Assembly: GCA_000499405.2 (NCBI GenBank)
Contig: HG738140.1
Coordinates: forward strand, 11,125,560-11,189,559
Direction: 5' to 3'
From: Onchocerca volvulus
Lineage: Eukaryota; Nematoda; Chromadorea; Rhabditida; Onchocercidae
Length of the DNA: 64,000 bases
Shown here: positions 36,758 to 49,397 of the stretch, piece after piece
Layout of the letters: every line of letters starts with the position of its first letter
Numbering within the stretch: the first letter of the stretch is position 1
Program-made: the position numbers and the translations under genes
Notes under the pieces: generated by a model
Seen by the model: only the letters and a program-made list of their open reading frames with translations
Database searches by the model: none
What the model was told of the DNA's origin: nothing

Positions 36758-39700
36758 TTAAGAATGGGAAGGTTTTGAACGTGGGCTTTTTGCATGTAAT
36801 TGGGTAAAAATTTTCTCAAAATGATTATCCGGAAAAAAGTTTGCAAGAAGTCTTTCAAATAGGACATAAAGAAGACGCCGATTGAGTCGACTATTCTGAA
36901 ATGCTTCGGAAACGTTTGCGATCCCTCGATTTGTGATCTCAGCACCTATAAATAGTCGTAATTCATCTGGTAAAGCGCTCAACATTTGAGCTCTTGCCAA
37001 AACGAATGTTCTCAACTGTTCATTTTCTGGACGACGTTCAATACTATCCGCCAGTTTCCCATCGGGCCATATTGTATTTCTACAAATTGGAATATTTGAT
37101 AAAAATTATGAGGGTTCGAAAGAAAAAACATTTCTGTATTTTGGCAATGATTTTCATAGTTTACTAAGTTTCTTTATAATGATAACATTAATTATAATTT
37201 AAAATCGCAATAGTCAATAATTCTGAGAAATAAAATGTTCAACCGAAGCATTTATACCTGAATGCAATGAGGTATTGAGCAACTTGTTGCTTTGATGTTA
37301 ACCATTGAACGATATCAATAATTTTACGATTAAGTGAGGTACCCACCGTTGCATGAACAAATTGATTTAATAAAGCTACCAGTCTTCTTCGAAACCAAGC
37401 ATTTCGAGAACGTACGCCGAATACTTCCCCAATCAAAAGCACAAGAACTCGTAAGGGTATGCTTTCCATCCATTGCTAAAATGCTTTACTTCTTGAAAAC
37501 AAATGATATAATTAATCTAAAATTTGAAATATTTTGCAAGTATATTCAAATATCCAAAAAAACTCCAAAAATAAATTATTTCGTAAAAAGAAGACATCGT
37601 AAACAATACAGTTTAAATTATATCAATATATTATTACTTAAAAAGATGTCGCTTATACAATAATTACCTGATCATTGTAAACTGCCGCCACACGGCTCAA
37701 ATTATCCTTTTTATTTGATGGGCCGTTTAAACCCTACAAAAAATCATATGCAATGGCATGTAATACTTCTGCAGAAAAAGAAGAAATTCTGGAAATGCGG
37801 GAAATTTCAAATGTTAAATTGTCCAATGAATTATTCTTATAGAATTATTTTAAATTCTGTAAAGAAAGCTTTTGTTTGCTTAAACTAGAAAAAAGAAGGA
37901 TCAAAGATGTATTCAAGATGTCATCTCTTATAATTAAACACCAGCAGATACCTGCGTCGGTTGAAAATCAATAATCTGTTTTGCAGCTTTATTAATACCA
38001 TCACCCACACGAGTTACTCCATCATAAACTGTATCAGGCATAGCTGTTACAGCATTTCCGAAAGCTCGCACACTACTTTTTAATGGCTCAAATACAGCGC
38101 TCATAACCTGTTAAAAATTTGTTTACAAAAAAAAATATTCTGCCATAAATAAAATTTCTTAGTTTATTGAAATTCCAACAGTACCTTTTTTGGAAAACCT
38201 TCTCTCTCGCCGATGTAATCCTTCATGCTGAGAAAATCAAATATAAGTGTTTCCAAATCCGCATTAGCTTTTAGAACTGATGGCTGTAGGATACTCTAAA
38301 ATCATACTTGAAGATGATGTAAGATTAAAAAGAAAAAAAGAAATACGAAAGATCTCTTCCCAAAATTAGTTAACCAACGCAAAGATAGTCATAATTTCAA
38401 TTTTGGAATGGATTTGAACTTCCGAATAAAACTGGATGAGAAAACAAACCATCATGTAGCTGTTGAGTGCTTTCGTTCTTTTTTCGAGAAAACGTGAGTC
38501 GAGATTATTGAATGTCTTCTTCCCTGGGAAACACAAATTGCTAAGCTTCGGAAACTAAAAATAATTGGAAAAACTATACATGTTAATTGTACGATCAATT
38601 TCTATTAAATGGAGCAATGCTGCATTGTGTAAAGTGAATACCACGTATATGTGAACATTGTACGCTTTCATTGCAACCGGAGGATTTCTGGATATACAGG
38701 ATGAATTTAAGCAAAATAAGTAGATGAGAGTTAGCATATTACTTGCTTAGCATATTACTTCGGTCCCATGTTTCCCTCCTGATTCATCACGACGCATTTT
38801 ATAAGAAAACAGAAACCTTATTTCTCCATTATTTATGCCAGTTAGTAAACCATTGAACAAAAATTTTATTTTTTGAATAAAAGAAAAAAAAAACAAGAAA
38901 AATACCTCAAAAAAATTAAAAGGAAATTGAGCATAGTTAATCATTAAAAATGTTAGGGAATAAAGGGTTTCACATACGCGAGATTGTATTAGTGAATTGA
39001 GTGTATAAAAATCAGAATATCGACGAAGAACGTTCCAACTGCTACTCTGCTTTCCAGTTATATCAGTTCGTGAAACGCGTACATTATAAAGAGCAAAAGA
39101 TTGCTTTCCTTGTTGGCCAATACCAAGTGTTTCAACGACAACGTGCATTCCTACGTGTGTACGCTTTAACTCGTCGATATCATTTGAAATCTTAAAGTGT
39201 AGGACAATCTTTTGTTTATAATATCCTTCGAAATTTTGAGATTTTTATTATATTTAATAATTTAATTATTATAAGACTGATAAGGTCGTTGATTTTAACT
39301 AATTTCAGTTTATTACATAAATTTTCGATTAATTACTATGATTGGCTTTAATACATTAACAGTTTTGAAAAAAATAATTTTCCAAAAAATAGTGATTTAC
39401 ATCAAAAACAGAAAACCTTAGTCTCAAACGCCGTAGGTGTGATAATTGATTTAATATTACTTTCACCATTATATTGTGAATTTGCTGCCTGACAAATGAT
39501 ATCCTCATTTAGCCCAAATTCATTTAACATTTTAATATATATCGAACTTTTTTTGAAAGAATTGTAAAAGCGTTCATCCTGTAATGCAGTAAAATTAATA
39601 TAAATATATTATTAAAATTTAGTGGCTACAAATCCTGCACTAGTTTTTTTCTTTGTTACAATTTTAAAACTTAAACAAATTTTTAACTTAATAAAGACCT

Positions 39701-42700
39701 AAAAATTTACAACTCAGTAAAGGCTGTTGAACCAGTACTTCGTCAATTTTATTTGATCCTAACGTTAAAATATTCTTAATACTATATAAATGGATAACAA
39801 AAATGTGGAAGAAATTGTTTCATGAAATATTTCGAATAAAAAAAAAAAAAAAAACATACCGTCCTCAAAATATCAACAATCTTTGCCTGTACTTGTTCAA
39901 ACCACATGTGAGGAGAAACATCGTTTCGAATACGCATTAATAACTTTTTCACTGTAACATCATCCAATGAAATTCGTGTAACTGCCTGAATAAAAGAAAA
40001 ATATCACTACATAAACTTTAATTATATAAAATATTTACAAAATATGTTGCACGGGTGGAGCTACATCCCGTTCATCTAATTTATTTCAACGTAATAAAAA
40101 TTTTAGCACTAAGTGTAAGTGTAATGATAATACGATCAATACTGAATCTGATCCTTAACTAAATCAAAGTTATCTAGTAAAAGTAAAACTTATTACCTCT
40201 TGTGATAAATATTGTTGATAAAGAAAATTGGCAGCTTCTTTAACTATTTCGTAAGCATCATTTTCAGGAGTTTCGCCCAGAGCAAGTCCTCGTAATTGAT
40301 GCTCCACAGATATTTTAAAGCCCTGAAAAAATTCTAACAAATTACCAGTAAAATTTACGCAAATTTTAAACTGCGTGCTACTTTCTTTGAGAAAAAAAAT
40401 TGAATGACTGAAGATTCATAATTTTCCACATTTAGTCTTGTACAAATAATTTACCTCAACAGCCAAATAGCAATCAATTAAAGTCTGTCCGCCAACAGAT
40501 GCAAGGAAATCAGCGAAATATGTAACTGCTGTGTTATTCGACAATACAACATGAATTGGCAACTGTACAACAGATGAATTACCTACCGGTAGTTTTTTAG
40601 CTGCCTATAATTCAGTTCGATCATCTTTTAATGTCATTAATACTAATAAATGTCAAATTGAACTTTAAAAATAAGAAAGAAAATTAGCATAGAACTGCGC
40701 GATTATTATGCATTACTTTAGAGTCAAAGTTTAATATGTCAATTCAAATGAAATCTTTTAGAGTAAAAATATTTTTTAATGTGAAAATAGAAAAAAAAAA
40801 AAAAAAACCTCTTGCAAATCGTTTTCAACTTCAGCGGCTGCCAGAGTATCTATTCGTCGCTTTATAATATTTATTGCATAATCAATACTGGTTAGTTGCT
40901 GCTTAACCAAAAAACCTGAAGGACTGCTTCGCCAAATGAAAGAAATTTTTAAAAAATTGCATATAACTGTATGCATAAGAATAGTCAATTATTAAGCAGT
41001 ATAAATCAAGCAAAAAATACGCTAAAACTTTAATAATTTCTTTTCTTATTGATCATACCACCTCCAATCAATATCTTGAAATTAAGTATAGAAAAAAAAG
41101 CAGAGACCTTGTTCACCACCAGAATCTTTTGTTCGTAAATGTGCTGCTTCCTTGCAAAGTGAATCCAATATTGCATCCAATACCTTCACATTGTCAATAG
41201 TTTCAAGTGTTGAGATAAAATCTTCTGGTTTCAAATTTGTTTCACTAAGCTGCAATGAATGAAAGATCGTTTCTAAATCATTTGATGATAAGGAAGGAAG
41301 AAAAACATTTCATTTTCAAGAAAAATAAAACAGCTTACCAACCAAATTATGCTATGATTAATGAAATCAGGATCACTAAGCATATCGAAGAGGGGTAGCA
41401 TCATACGTTTAACATACACTTCTCGGAGAAGAAAACGAAACGGTCGAGAACGGAAATCTTCAGCAGGTGTCAAAAGATATAATAGAACATCGGCAATGTC
41501 ATGATGATATGCTGCAAAGTAGGTTTAACCTCAAAAAGAAAGAGAATACTCTCCCTCTGATTTTAGAACCAATCCTTAATTAAAGAGTGGGAAATGTAAT
41601 AAGCACATACCATTTTCATAGTGTGAACAGGTAGAAACAAGATCTCTGCAATAACATTTCTCCATTTCTAATTCTAAATCAAAAAACATCGTTTCTAACT
41701 CATCCGTTGTGTAATTTTTACCATAATAAAGTTGTGCACGTTCCTAGAAAAAAGCGAAAGAAAGTATATATCTGTACTAATTATGGTCTCTCTAATTTAT
41801 CAATCTGGTCCTTTTTACATTTATGAGGTTATTTTACTTTTTGATCAATAAACTTTGAAGAAATATAAAAAGATCAGAAATAATGTTAATGTCCGCATTG
41901 TATTAATGAGCAACAGAGCTTTTTTTCGGAAATCACTTATAGCAAGTAACTGATTTAATTTGATTATTTATGGCTCTTGTTTAAGTTTCTTTTCATTTGT
42001 TCTAAATATATCTAGGCATGGCTATCAAACAATAAACCATTTAAATTTAGCATTAATTTCAACAGCACTGAAGCTCACTTTGGCTCTCCGAAATAAGCGG
42101 AAATGTGAAGCAATATCATCGACAATGTGTTGAGTTAAGAGAGGCACAAAATCTACTTTTTGAACACTGAAATGAAGAGTGAAAAGATATAAAATCGCAT
42201 CACATTTTAAAATATTTCTTCATTTCCTATATTACAATCTTTACAATACTGACATGAACAAAATTACTCACATCTCATTACTAGTTTCTAAGCAAATACA
42301 GTCATTGTCTAGCAATATCAATTCATTTCACAAAGCATATAGATAACGGTAAAAAAAAATATATCTATATACCACTGGAAAAAAACGGCGATAGTTCGTC
42401 TGGCACTTCGTTTTAGACTTTCTTTAAAATGCTGATCCGATGTTAACCCGCTATACCATGAATCAACGAAATCTCGTATTACATAGGACAGCATCTTGAA
42501 AAAATCAAGAATCAATTCTTTAATAAATTTTATTGGAATTCATTTATTTTTCTTTATTGGAAAAGTTTTTGGCATTATATGACATTATATTTCAATTGCA
42601 TTATATGACATTATATTTTAAAAAAAAGAAAAGATGAATTGCATGATGAATGTATACGTGAAAGAATTTTTGGTATAATTTCTTACTTGTTCAAGTATAG

Positions 42701-43173
42701 CATCAATAGTGGCTGAATTCGTCATAGGCTGCTCCTGTTCACTGCAAGTATTCTTGGAGAATCGTCCATGATTTGCCAAATATCCTTGCTGTCCAGTTAA
42801 GAAACGAAATTTCTTCGTAATCTCATTTAATTCATTTAAATCTTTATTCGACATTTCATGGCCACAATTGAATATTGTTACAAAGAATCTGAAACAAATC
42901 AGATTTCAACTACAATTTTTTTTCTTTTCCTTTTTCAACTATATTCGACATATACAGATAATAGAGTCAAAAGATCATTTATATAACTAAATTCTCTGTA
43001 AGCTTCTGAATAATGAAGAAGCAAGAAAGAAGTGAATACCCGAAGATAAGGCCAAGCAAAAGTGACAGAAATATGCACAAGCCGGAAATGCCGAATGATG
43101 TAAGGAATAATACCGTTCCCAGCAAAAAGTAGAACGCGGAAAACATTGCAGTCTGTCTGCTTTCTTCGTGCAT
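36758..43173 (-). CDS. SNX13-like sorting nexin (TM-PXA-RGS-PX-nexin C)
   Basis: Nineteen in-phase exons, coding order: 43173-43040, 42888-42687, 42494-42373, 42166-42079, 41743-41611, 41511-41339, 41249-41108, 40915-40809, 40604-40455, 40322-40197, 39985-39860, 39578-39417, 39190-38978, 38554-38450, 38295-38185, 38107-37952, 37733-37668, 37475-37258, 37079-36758. Total 951 residues (human SNX13 about 968). N-terminal hydrophobic helices at 10-45 (FLLGTVLFLTSFGISGLCIF); PXA at about 100-290 (YVIRDFVDSWYSGLTSDQHF; QHIVDDIASHFRLFRRAK; CYCRDLVSTCSHYEN); RGS at about 370-550; PX from about 575 (WNVLRRYSDFYTL; FPGKKTFNNLDSRFLEKR); nexin-C at about 770-900 (IIDIVQWLTSKQQVAQYLIA; NTIWPDGKLADS). The family tethers ER/endosomal membranes and binds phosphoinositides; RGS activity toward G-alpha-s is debated. 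The ATG lies six bases after a TTGCAG acceptor. Confidence 0.93.
42572..42620. repeat. Short tandem repeat in SNX13-like intron
   Basis: Two adjacent copies of a roughly 25-base unit beginning GCATTATATGACATTATATTT, inside the intron between the second and third coding exons of the SNX13-like gene. Confidence 0.85.
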
Positions 43174-45934
43174 CACATTCTGCAACACGAATGGCTGAAC
43201 AATTGAAACGATTCATTAATAAAATTAAACATTAAATTGAATGGAAAGTGAAAAATGTGAAAAGAATGAATATGGTATTGGCGCTGTAATAACGTGTTTA
43301 GACACAGTGAAGTTTCTTTCCTTTTTTCCTGTCGAAGAAAATTTTGAGTTATTTTTCTCAATGCCAACTTCAACCTATGCCTGTTCCAATGTTGTGAGTT
43401 TCTTTCAAACTGTTTCAATTTTTCATATAATCTGTGCATGTTTTGATACAATGTACTCTTCTTCTCAAGCATAATTCGATATCACAAATTAGAGAAAAAG
43501 GTAAAATTGACACCGGTAAGAGTACTGCACAGATAAAAATTTCCATTGAGAGTGCTTTATAAATCTGCACAAATTGATTACTTGGAGAAAATTGGAAAAG
43601 ATGATCAGAGAAGGAAAGCATCGGTGAAAATTCTTGAAACTAGCATTTTGAACCGAAGGAACCGCGAAATACTTAATAGACTCAACAAGATTCGATTTTC
43701 TGATTTTATTTATTAACTAATTTATTTACATTAAATGATCTCTTTGTCTAGACAGCACAGGAGCAGGGAGTGGAAAGGAGAGTGCGAGAAGAGGTTGGGA
43801 GGTTTGGAAAAGAGCTTGAGCTTGACCTTTCTGGAGCAAAGTAAGTTAGAGGGATGCACATGCCTGGATCGTTTGTTATTTCGGAATTTTATTTGGATTT
43901 AAATGAAATGTCTCAGGTGCGGAACAGTTCCATTCCTTCATGATCGATCTTATCGGACAGTTCATGAGTTTCCTGACGTTTAAGTTATATTGTCTTAATG
44001 TTTTGCTTGTTGTCAAATCCCTGCAAATATACAATATATATTACTGTCTGTGTAACGTCAAGATTACATCAATGAATGACAAGCTGTTTGCTCCATTATA
44101 TCATCACTTATTGAAGAGTTCGATTAAATTTATTTGCTTAATGCACTTGTGAAGTTTGACTCTTTAAAGTATAAAAGTATGGTTCATTGCTTCGGAACTC
44201 GTGAATCTAAATATGCCTGTGACGTGTTGACCCCTCAAGAAAATACTTAAGTGATTATTCAGCTCAGTCCAATTCTCCTCTTCCTATTTCAGTAATATTG
44301 AGCACTGGAAACCTTGAAGATGGATTAAGCTGAGATGATAAGTAAGTGATTGATATTGATATTCAGATTTTTTATCTATCAGCGATTATCAGATTCCGAA
44401 TTGTAGCGATTAATTTAACTCTTAGTATTTATCGCTTTCGCTAATAGTTCGTCGTACTGTTCTTAAATCTGTCATCTTAATTTTACTTTTTCGGCAAAAA
44501 GAAAACAGTTTCGAAACAAAAATTTAAAAGGGTATGGTAATCAGTACAGTCATCTGACTTCATTCATTTTGTGCACCGAGACACAAATCTCCATACTAGA
44601 TTCTAATCTTACAATAAAATTCAATTCCCTAAAGCATTACAGAATAAAGCTAAATTACGATCGACATCGAAGAATACTGAGAAATCTTCGGCCTGTGGAT
44701 ATATTAAAGATATCTTTACTGTTGATTTTTAAATAAGTTAAATGATAACTTGAAAGGATAATTTACATTAATTTGTGTTTTTTTGATTCTCAGTCTCTGT
44801 CACCTCACGATTGATATGCTGTGATGCATTATGATGAATTCTGTATCTTTAATGACATCCAGTTCTTCATCTTGCAAGGGCGAAATTTTTCTTAAGTTAA
44901 AATGCGAATTGCAAATAAGTTTCAGCTAATTATTCCGCTCATCTCTTATATTTTATTAGATGAAATTATTGTAGTATGTTCAGTAGAAATCAATACGAGG
45001 AATAGCTTCTTAGAGATTTTTAAAAACGCATTAAAGCAAATACAAGGTGCTTATTCCTTTAAGTCCAGTATTGATGTTATATTTTGGATTGATATAAATT
45101 TGCCAATTTGAGAAGCAGAGATTCGTTTCAGGGCATTTCGGAGAAGTTTCATACTTTCTGAAGCAGTTTGAAATACTTTCTGCTATCAGCTTTAAGTTGA
45201 CATTAATATTTAATTACAATGGAGCAGCTAAGTAGAGGTAAATTAGAGTTTTATTTTCTAATAATTATAATGAAAAGTGAAAAATTTTCTTTCCCATACA
45301 TTGCTTTATTTCGTAAGCTCGTTTTGCCTATTAAATGAGCGTTCTTAATCCATCCATTCTTCCGCATAATTTCATCCTTTCTCGCGTTTTCTATAAGTAG
45401 GAAATTTTATTGCTGTCTTATTCTAATCCTCTTTTGTATTCATTTCAGCTCATTTCAGTCCTAGAAGTATTCACATCTTTTTCTTGCTCCAAGACTACAC
45501 AATACTGTGAGTATACTCAAAGGCATTGAATGCTGTCAAAGTATACTCAAAAGCATTAAAAGATGACACTTCGCGCTCCTTAAAATTATTCTTTGGCCAT
45601 TGAGAATAATTTTCGTTGGTTTCTTACTTAAAGTATGTATATATATTTATTGATTAAATCCTTAGATTTAAAATCACTTCATGATAAAATTATAGAAAAT
45701 TCTTTGTGTTCAGCTAGCGTTGTTTTCGTACTAATAATAGCTTCATTTATCATTCTTTTATCAAATTTTTTTTTTTTTGGATCATTGCTGATTATCGTTT
45801 TCGTAAGGGTTGAGTGATACTCACAATCGATTAATTCTATATCTTGTTGTATTTTGCGAAATTTCATCTCCTTGCATGCCCATCAAGCTTTAAAAAATTT
45901 CATACATAATTGTTGTTTATGCAGCAAAATTCAA
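43174..45934. other. Intergenic between divergent SNX13-like and FN3K-like genes
   Basis: No supported gene in 2.8 kb. A purine-rich block occupies about 43755-43830 (GGAGCAGGGAGTGGAAAGG and similar). A tandem duplication of a 30-base unit starting GTATACTCAAA lies at 45511-45570. Open frames at 43940-44152 and 44902-45111 have random-looking, hydrophobic translations. Promoters of both flanking genes should lie here. Confidence 0.55.
45511..45570. repeat. Tandem duplication of a 30-base unit
   Basis: Units 45511-45540 and 45541-45570 both begin GTATACTCAAA(G/A)GCATT and diverge toward their ends. They lie about 365 bp upstream of the FN3K-like start codon. Confidence 0.7.
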
Positions 45935-48921
45935 ATGGAAACAGAGATACGAAAACAACTGGGATTGAAAACTCTCGAATCATTCGGTGGTACAACTGGT
46001 GGATGCATAAGTAAAGGAGGTGGTTATCATTCTGATTTGGGTGATCTGTTCATCAAATTTAGTGAACGTGAAAATGTGAATTATTTTCAGTTCTTTAATT
46101 GATTCATAGAATTTTTAAAAAATATGCAAACATTTTAAAAATGCTAGACATTATTTTATTTAGAAAATAACACTAGTTTGAGTTGGGCAAATTTCGAGAA
46201 CTAAATCGAAGCTTGTTTTATTTTCCTTACTTTGCGTCTGTGATTCGTTATCACTTTTGATCTTTTATCTTCTTCAAATTGTTTTTCACTTTAACTTTAC
46301 TAAACAGTTTGTAAAAAGTAATATTTGATTAACTTCAAATGTTCTTATACTAACAGATCTGTAAATCATTCATGAAGTGCATTCCTTTGTTTCTACCTCA
46401 TGCATTTCACACATCCATAGCAATCATATTGTAATACTCTATTAAAGGCTAAGCGCATGTTCGATGGAGAATTCGCAAGTCTAGAAGCTCTGTATCGTAC
46501 AGAAACAATACGTGTACCAAAACCAATCAAGGTCTTCAAAATCTGTTCAAAAATTATTAAAAATAAATGACATAAAAAATTTTGAATTATGATTTTCATA
46601 GAATTTAAATAAATACTTGCGTAGAATGTTTATTTAAATTATGCTTTCAAATCAAGAAGGCTTATAGTTAGTATGTATCAATTATTTTTAAGAGTATATC
46701 CCATAAGAACCGGCATTGTTTGATTACGGAATACATTGACTTACATGGTCCTGCAAAACCGTCAGAACTTGGTCGAGATTTGGCACGGTGAGCAATCTTT
46801 TTATTTATTTATTTTTTGTTTCTATGCTACACATTCATTAATGTTAGTTGCATGTTGTAGATTAATTATAATTTTTCCGAAAATATAATGAAGAGATTAA
46901 TCTGAGAAATATCGCTACATGTTATCTATCAGCCAAAATTAAAAAGTGAGTTAAAGTATTATTTATCAATCAAAGTTCCGGAGATTAAAGAATTTAGAAT
47001 CATTTTTAAACTTGTCTCTTTCTGCTTATTTTTCTTTTTATTATTATGTAATTAACGGCCAGAATCATTCTTTGATTTACAGAATGCATATGCACAATGC
47101 ACATTTACTGAAAGAAAAAGAACGTGCAAGTAGTTTTGTTGGCGGTCTGGAAAAAGCTGCTGAACCGATTACACAGTTCGGATTTCACGTACCCACTTGT
47201 TGTGGTTATTTGCCTCAAAATAATGAATGGTGTGATGATTGGATGGTAAAATATTGCTTTAATCTTATTTCATGCAACACAGATAACTACCAATCAATAC
47301 TTTACAATATGTAATAGTTTGCCATGTTTAACTTTGCGTCACGTTTCATTGTACTTTGATGCATATGTAGATGTTTTAATACTAATAACGATATAGTCAT
47401 AAGAGCGACTAGAAATTGGCCTGACTATAAATAACGAAATATTTTTCTGATTTGTTTTTCAACTTTTTTATAAAGCTTGGACAATCGATAGACAGAAATT
47501 ATATAAAAGATTCCGTGAATTCCACAAGTTTTTTCAGGAATTCTTCGTGCGGAATCGATTGAAATATCAAATTGACATGTTGTTGGAAGTATGTTTGTTG
47601 GAAATTAATCTGAAAGATTTACCGTTATTTTTATGATTTAAGCATATATTATCACGAATAAAAAGTGATGAAAAAAATGTTCTGAAAATTTTATTTGAAC
47701 TGAAAGTTCTCATCGTTTCTTATCATTCCTAGCTCACTTTTTTACAGAAACATAACGATAGAGATTTGCTTTCATCATGGCCTCAACTGGAACGGAAAAT
47801 CCCGACAATCTTTAAGGATATTGGGAACATTGTTCCAGCTATCGTTCATGGAGATTTATGGTCTGGAAACTATTCTTATTGCTCAGATGGCCCAGGTGAA
47901 CGATTCTAAGATTTTTTGAAGTTAAAGCCCCTACAGGACAGAGATCTATGATATATTATTTAGAAGTGTTGAGCATATCAGTATACTTGATTACGGATAA
48001 CATTATGTCGATATATTAATTTCTCAGTGCTAAATATACCAGTAGTTTTCGTTGTTAATAACATTAAAATAGTTTTCCCATAATCTTAAAAAAAAAAATT
48101 TTACATTTATTGCCTTTTGACAAACATCATTGTTTAACACTCGCTTCTCCTGAACCAATTAATCCTAATAAAATTCTCGATACTTTCAGCAGCCGACATA
48201 TCAGTGAAAGATATTGCAACTATACGCTTTATCAGTATGCTACGCTGGTATACCATAAATACTATATCATAAATGCAAGGTATATTATTGCTAATATTTT
48301 TAGTGATTTTCGATCCTGCTGCATTTTATGCGCACAGTGAATATGAACTTGGTATAATGAAAATGTTCGGAGGCTTTGGTAGCAGTGTTTATTCCGCTTA
48401 TCACGAAATCATTCCTGAAGCGAAAGGCATTGAGAAACGTGTTCAACTATATGAACTATTCCACCATCTGAATCATTGGTCAGTTTGCGTATATTTTAAT
48501 TTTTTCCATTTTATCCTTATTTTATGTTTATTTTATTTTTATTTCGCATCACTGCCATGTTTCCATCGGTCGAAAGTCGGTTAATATGGCGTAATTATCA
48601 TTTTACTGAGTATCTTTTTGTTATCCACCAATGTTTTCATTTATATTAAATAGTTTGAGTAAAATGCCAGAATGCTAGGAATTTGAATTCAAGGTTCATT
48701 GCTAGAACTTCGCTGGATACTGCATACGTTTAGATTCTTTTAATAATGAAGTTATAGGGAAATAAGTTTAAACATATACCTTAATTTATATTTTTATTTG
48801 CCGAATAGGATTCATTTTTATCATAATCAACTTTTATTCAAATATCTTCAAGTATTTTAGGAATCATTTCGGTAGTGGATACAAGAACGGCACACTTTCC
48901 ATTATGCATTCTTTATCTTGA
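45935..48921 (+). CDS. Fructosamine-3-kinase / ketosamine-3-kinase homolog
   Basis: Eight in-phase exons (45935-46075, 46448-46531, 46708-46787, 47083-47245, 47538-47588, 47748-47895, 48304-48478, 48861-48921) encode 300 residues; human FN3K has 309. The enzyme phosphorylates ketoamine adducts on proteins at O-3, destabilising the sugar adduct and so repairing glycation. Seen: P-loop [17 protein letters not shown] with Cys24; [39 protein letters not shown]; catalytic HGDLWSGN (Asp209); [52 protein letters not shown]3K and its FN3KRP paralogue cannot be separated by eye, so whether fructosamines or ribulosamines/psicosamines are preferred is unknown. ATG 45935 follows an acceptor-like TATGCAG by ten bases. 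A BTB gene follows 476 bp downstream on the same strand. Confidence 0.94.
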
Positions 48922-49397
48922 ATATTGCAAAAATGGTTATTGTATATTGATAATAATAAAATTGTGTTGAATTTATGCGTTTTATCGGGTCAAAGTGTTG
49001 TAAATATAAACGTTAGGATACAGATTATTCATGCATCTCTGCATATAGTTACAGTTGAACAGCAATCTTTATTAACAAGTGAATTTTTTTCCCCTTCTGT
49101 TCAAGAAATTATCTTAATAGATTCTGATGGTAACTGAAAACAAGACTACTATTGTAAGTTTTGTAATCTGCGTCATAAGTATTCTTTGAAATAGCCTTTT
49201 TATAAACTGAATTCTGAAATATTTTGAAGAAAAATCAAAGTAGCTCGGGAAAGTATTGTGCTATGAGTTAAACGGATTACAGCATCTATTTGGGTTCCCA
49301 AAAAAAAAATTCTTGGAGTAAAAAAGTTGGAATTTTTCAAATAAATAAATAGAAGTTTTCTGTATAAATATCATTGTTGGGTCAATGTTTTCCTAGG

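Noticed and set aside
39001..39195. Plus-strand frame across the PX-domain exon
   Set aside because: It is antisense to the clear PX sequence of the SNX13-like gene.
43173..43621. Overlapping minus-strand frames upstream of the SNX13-like start
   Set aside because: Three frames overlap in the same stretch with no family similarity; the SNX13-like protein already has its N-terminal membrane helices without them.
43755..43830. Purine-rich tract considered as an exon
   Set aside because: No long open frame with family similarity and no paired splice sites; kept only as a compositional note.
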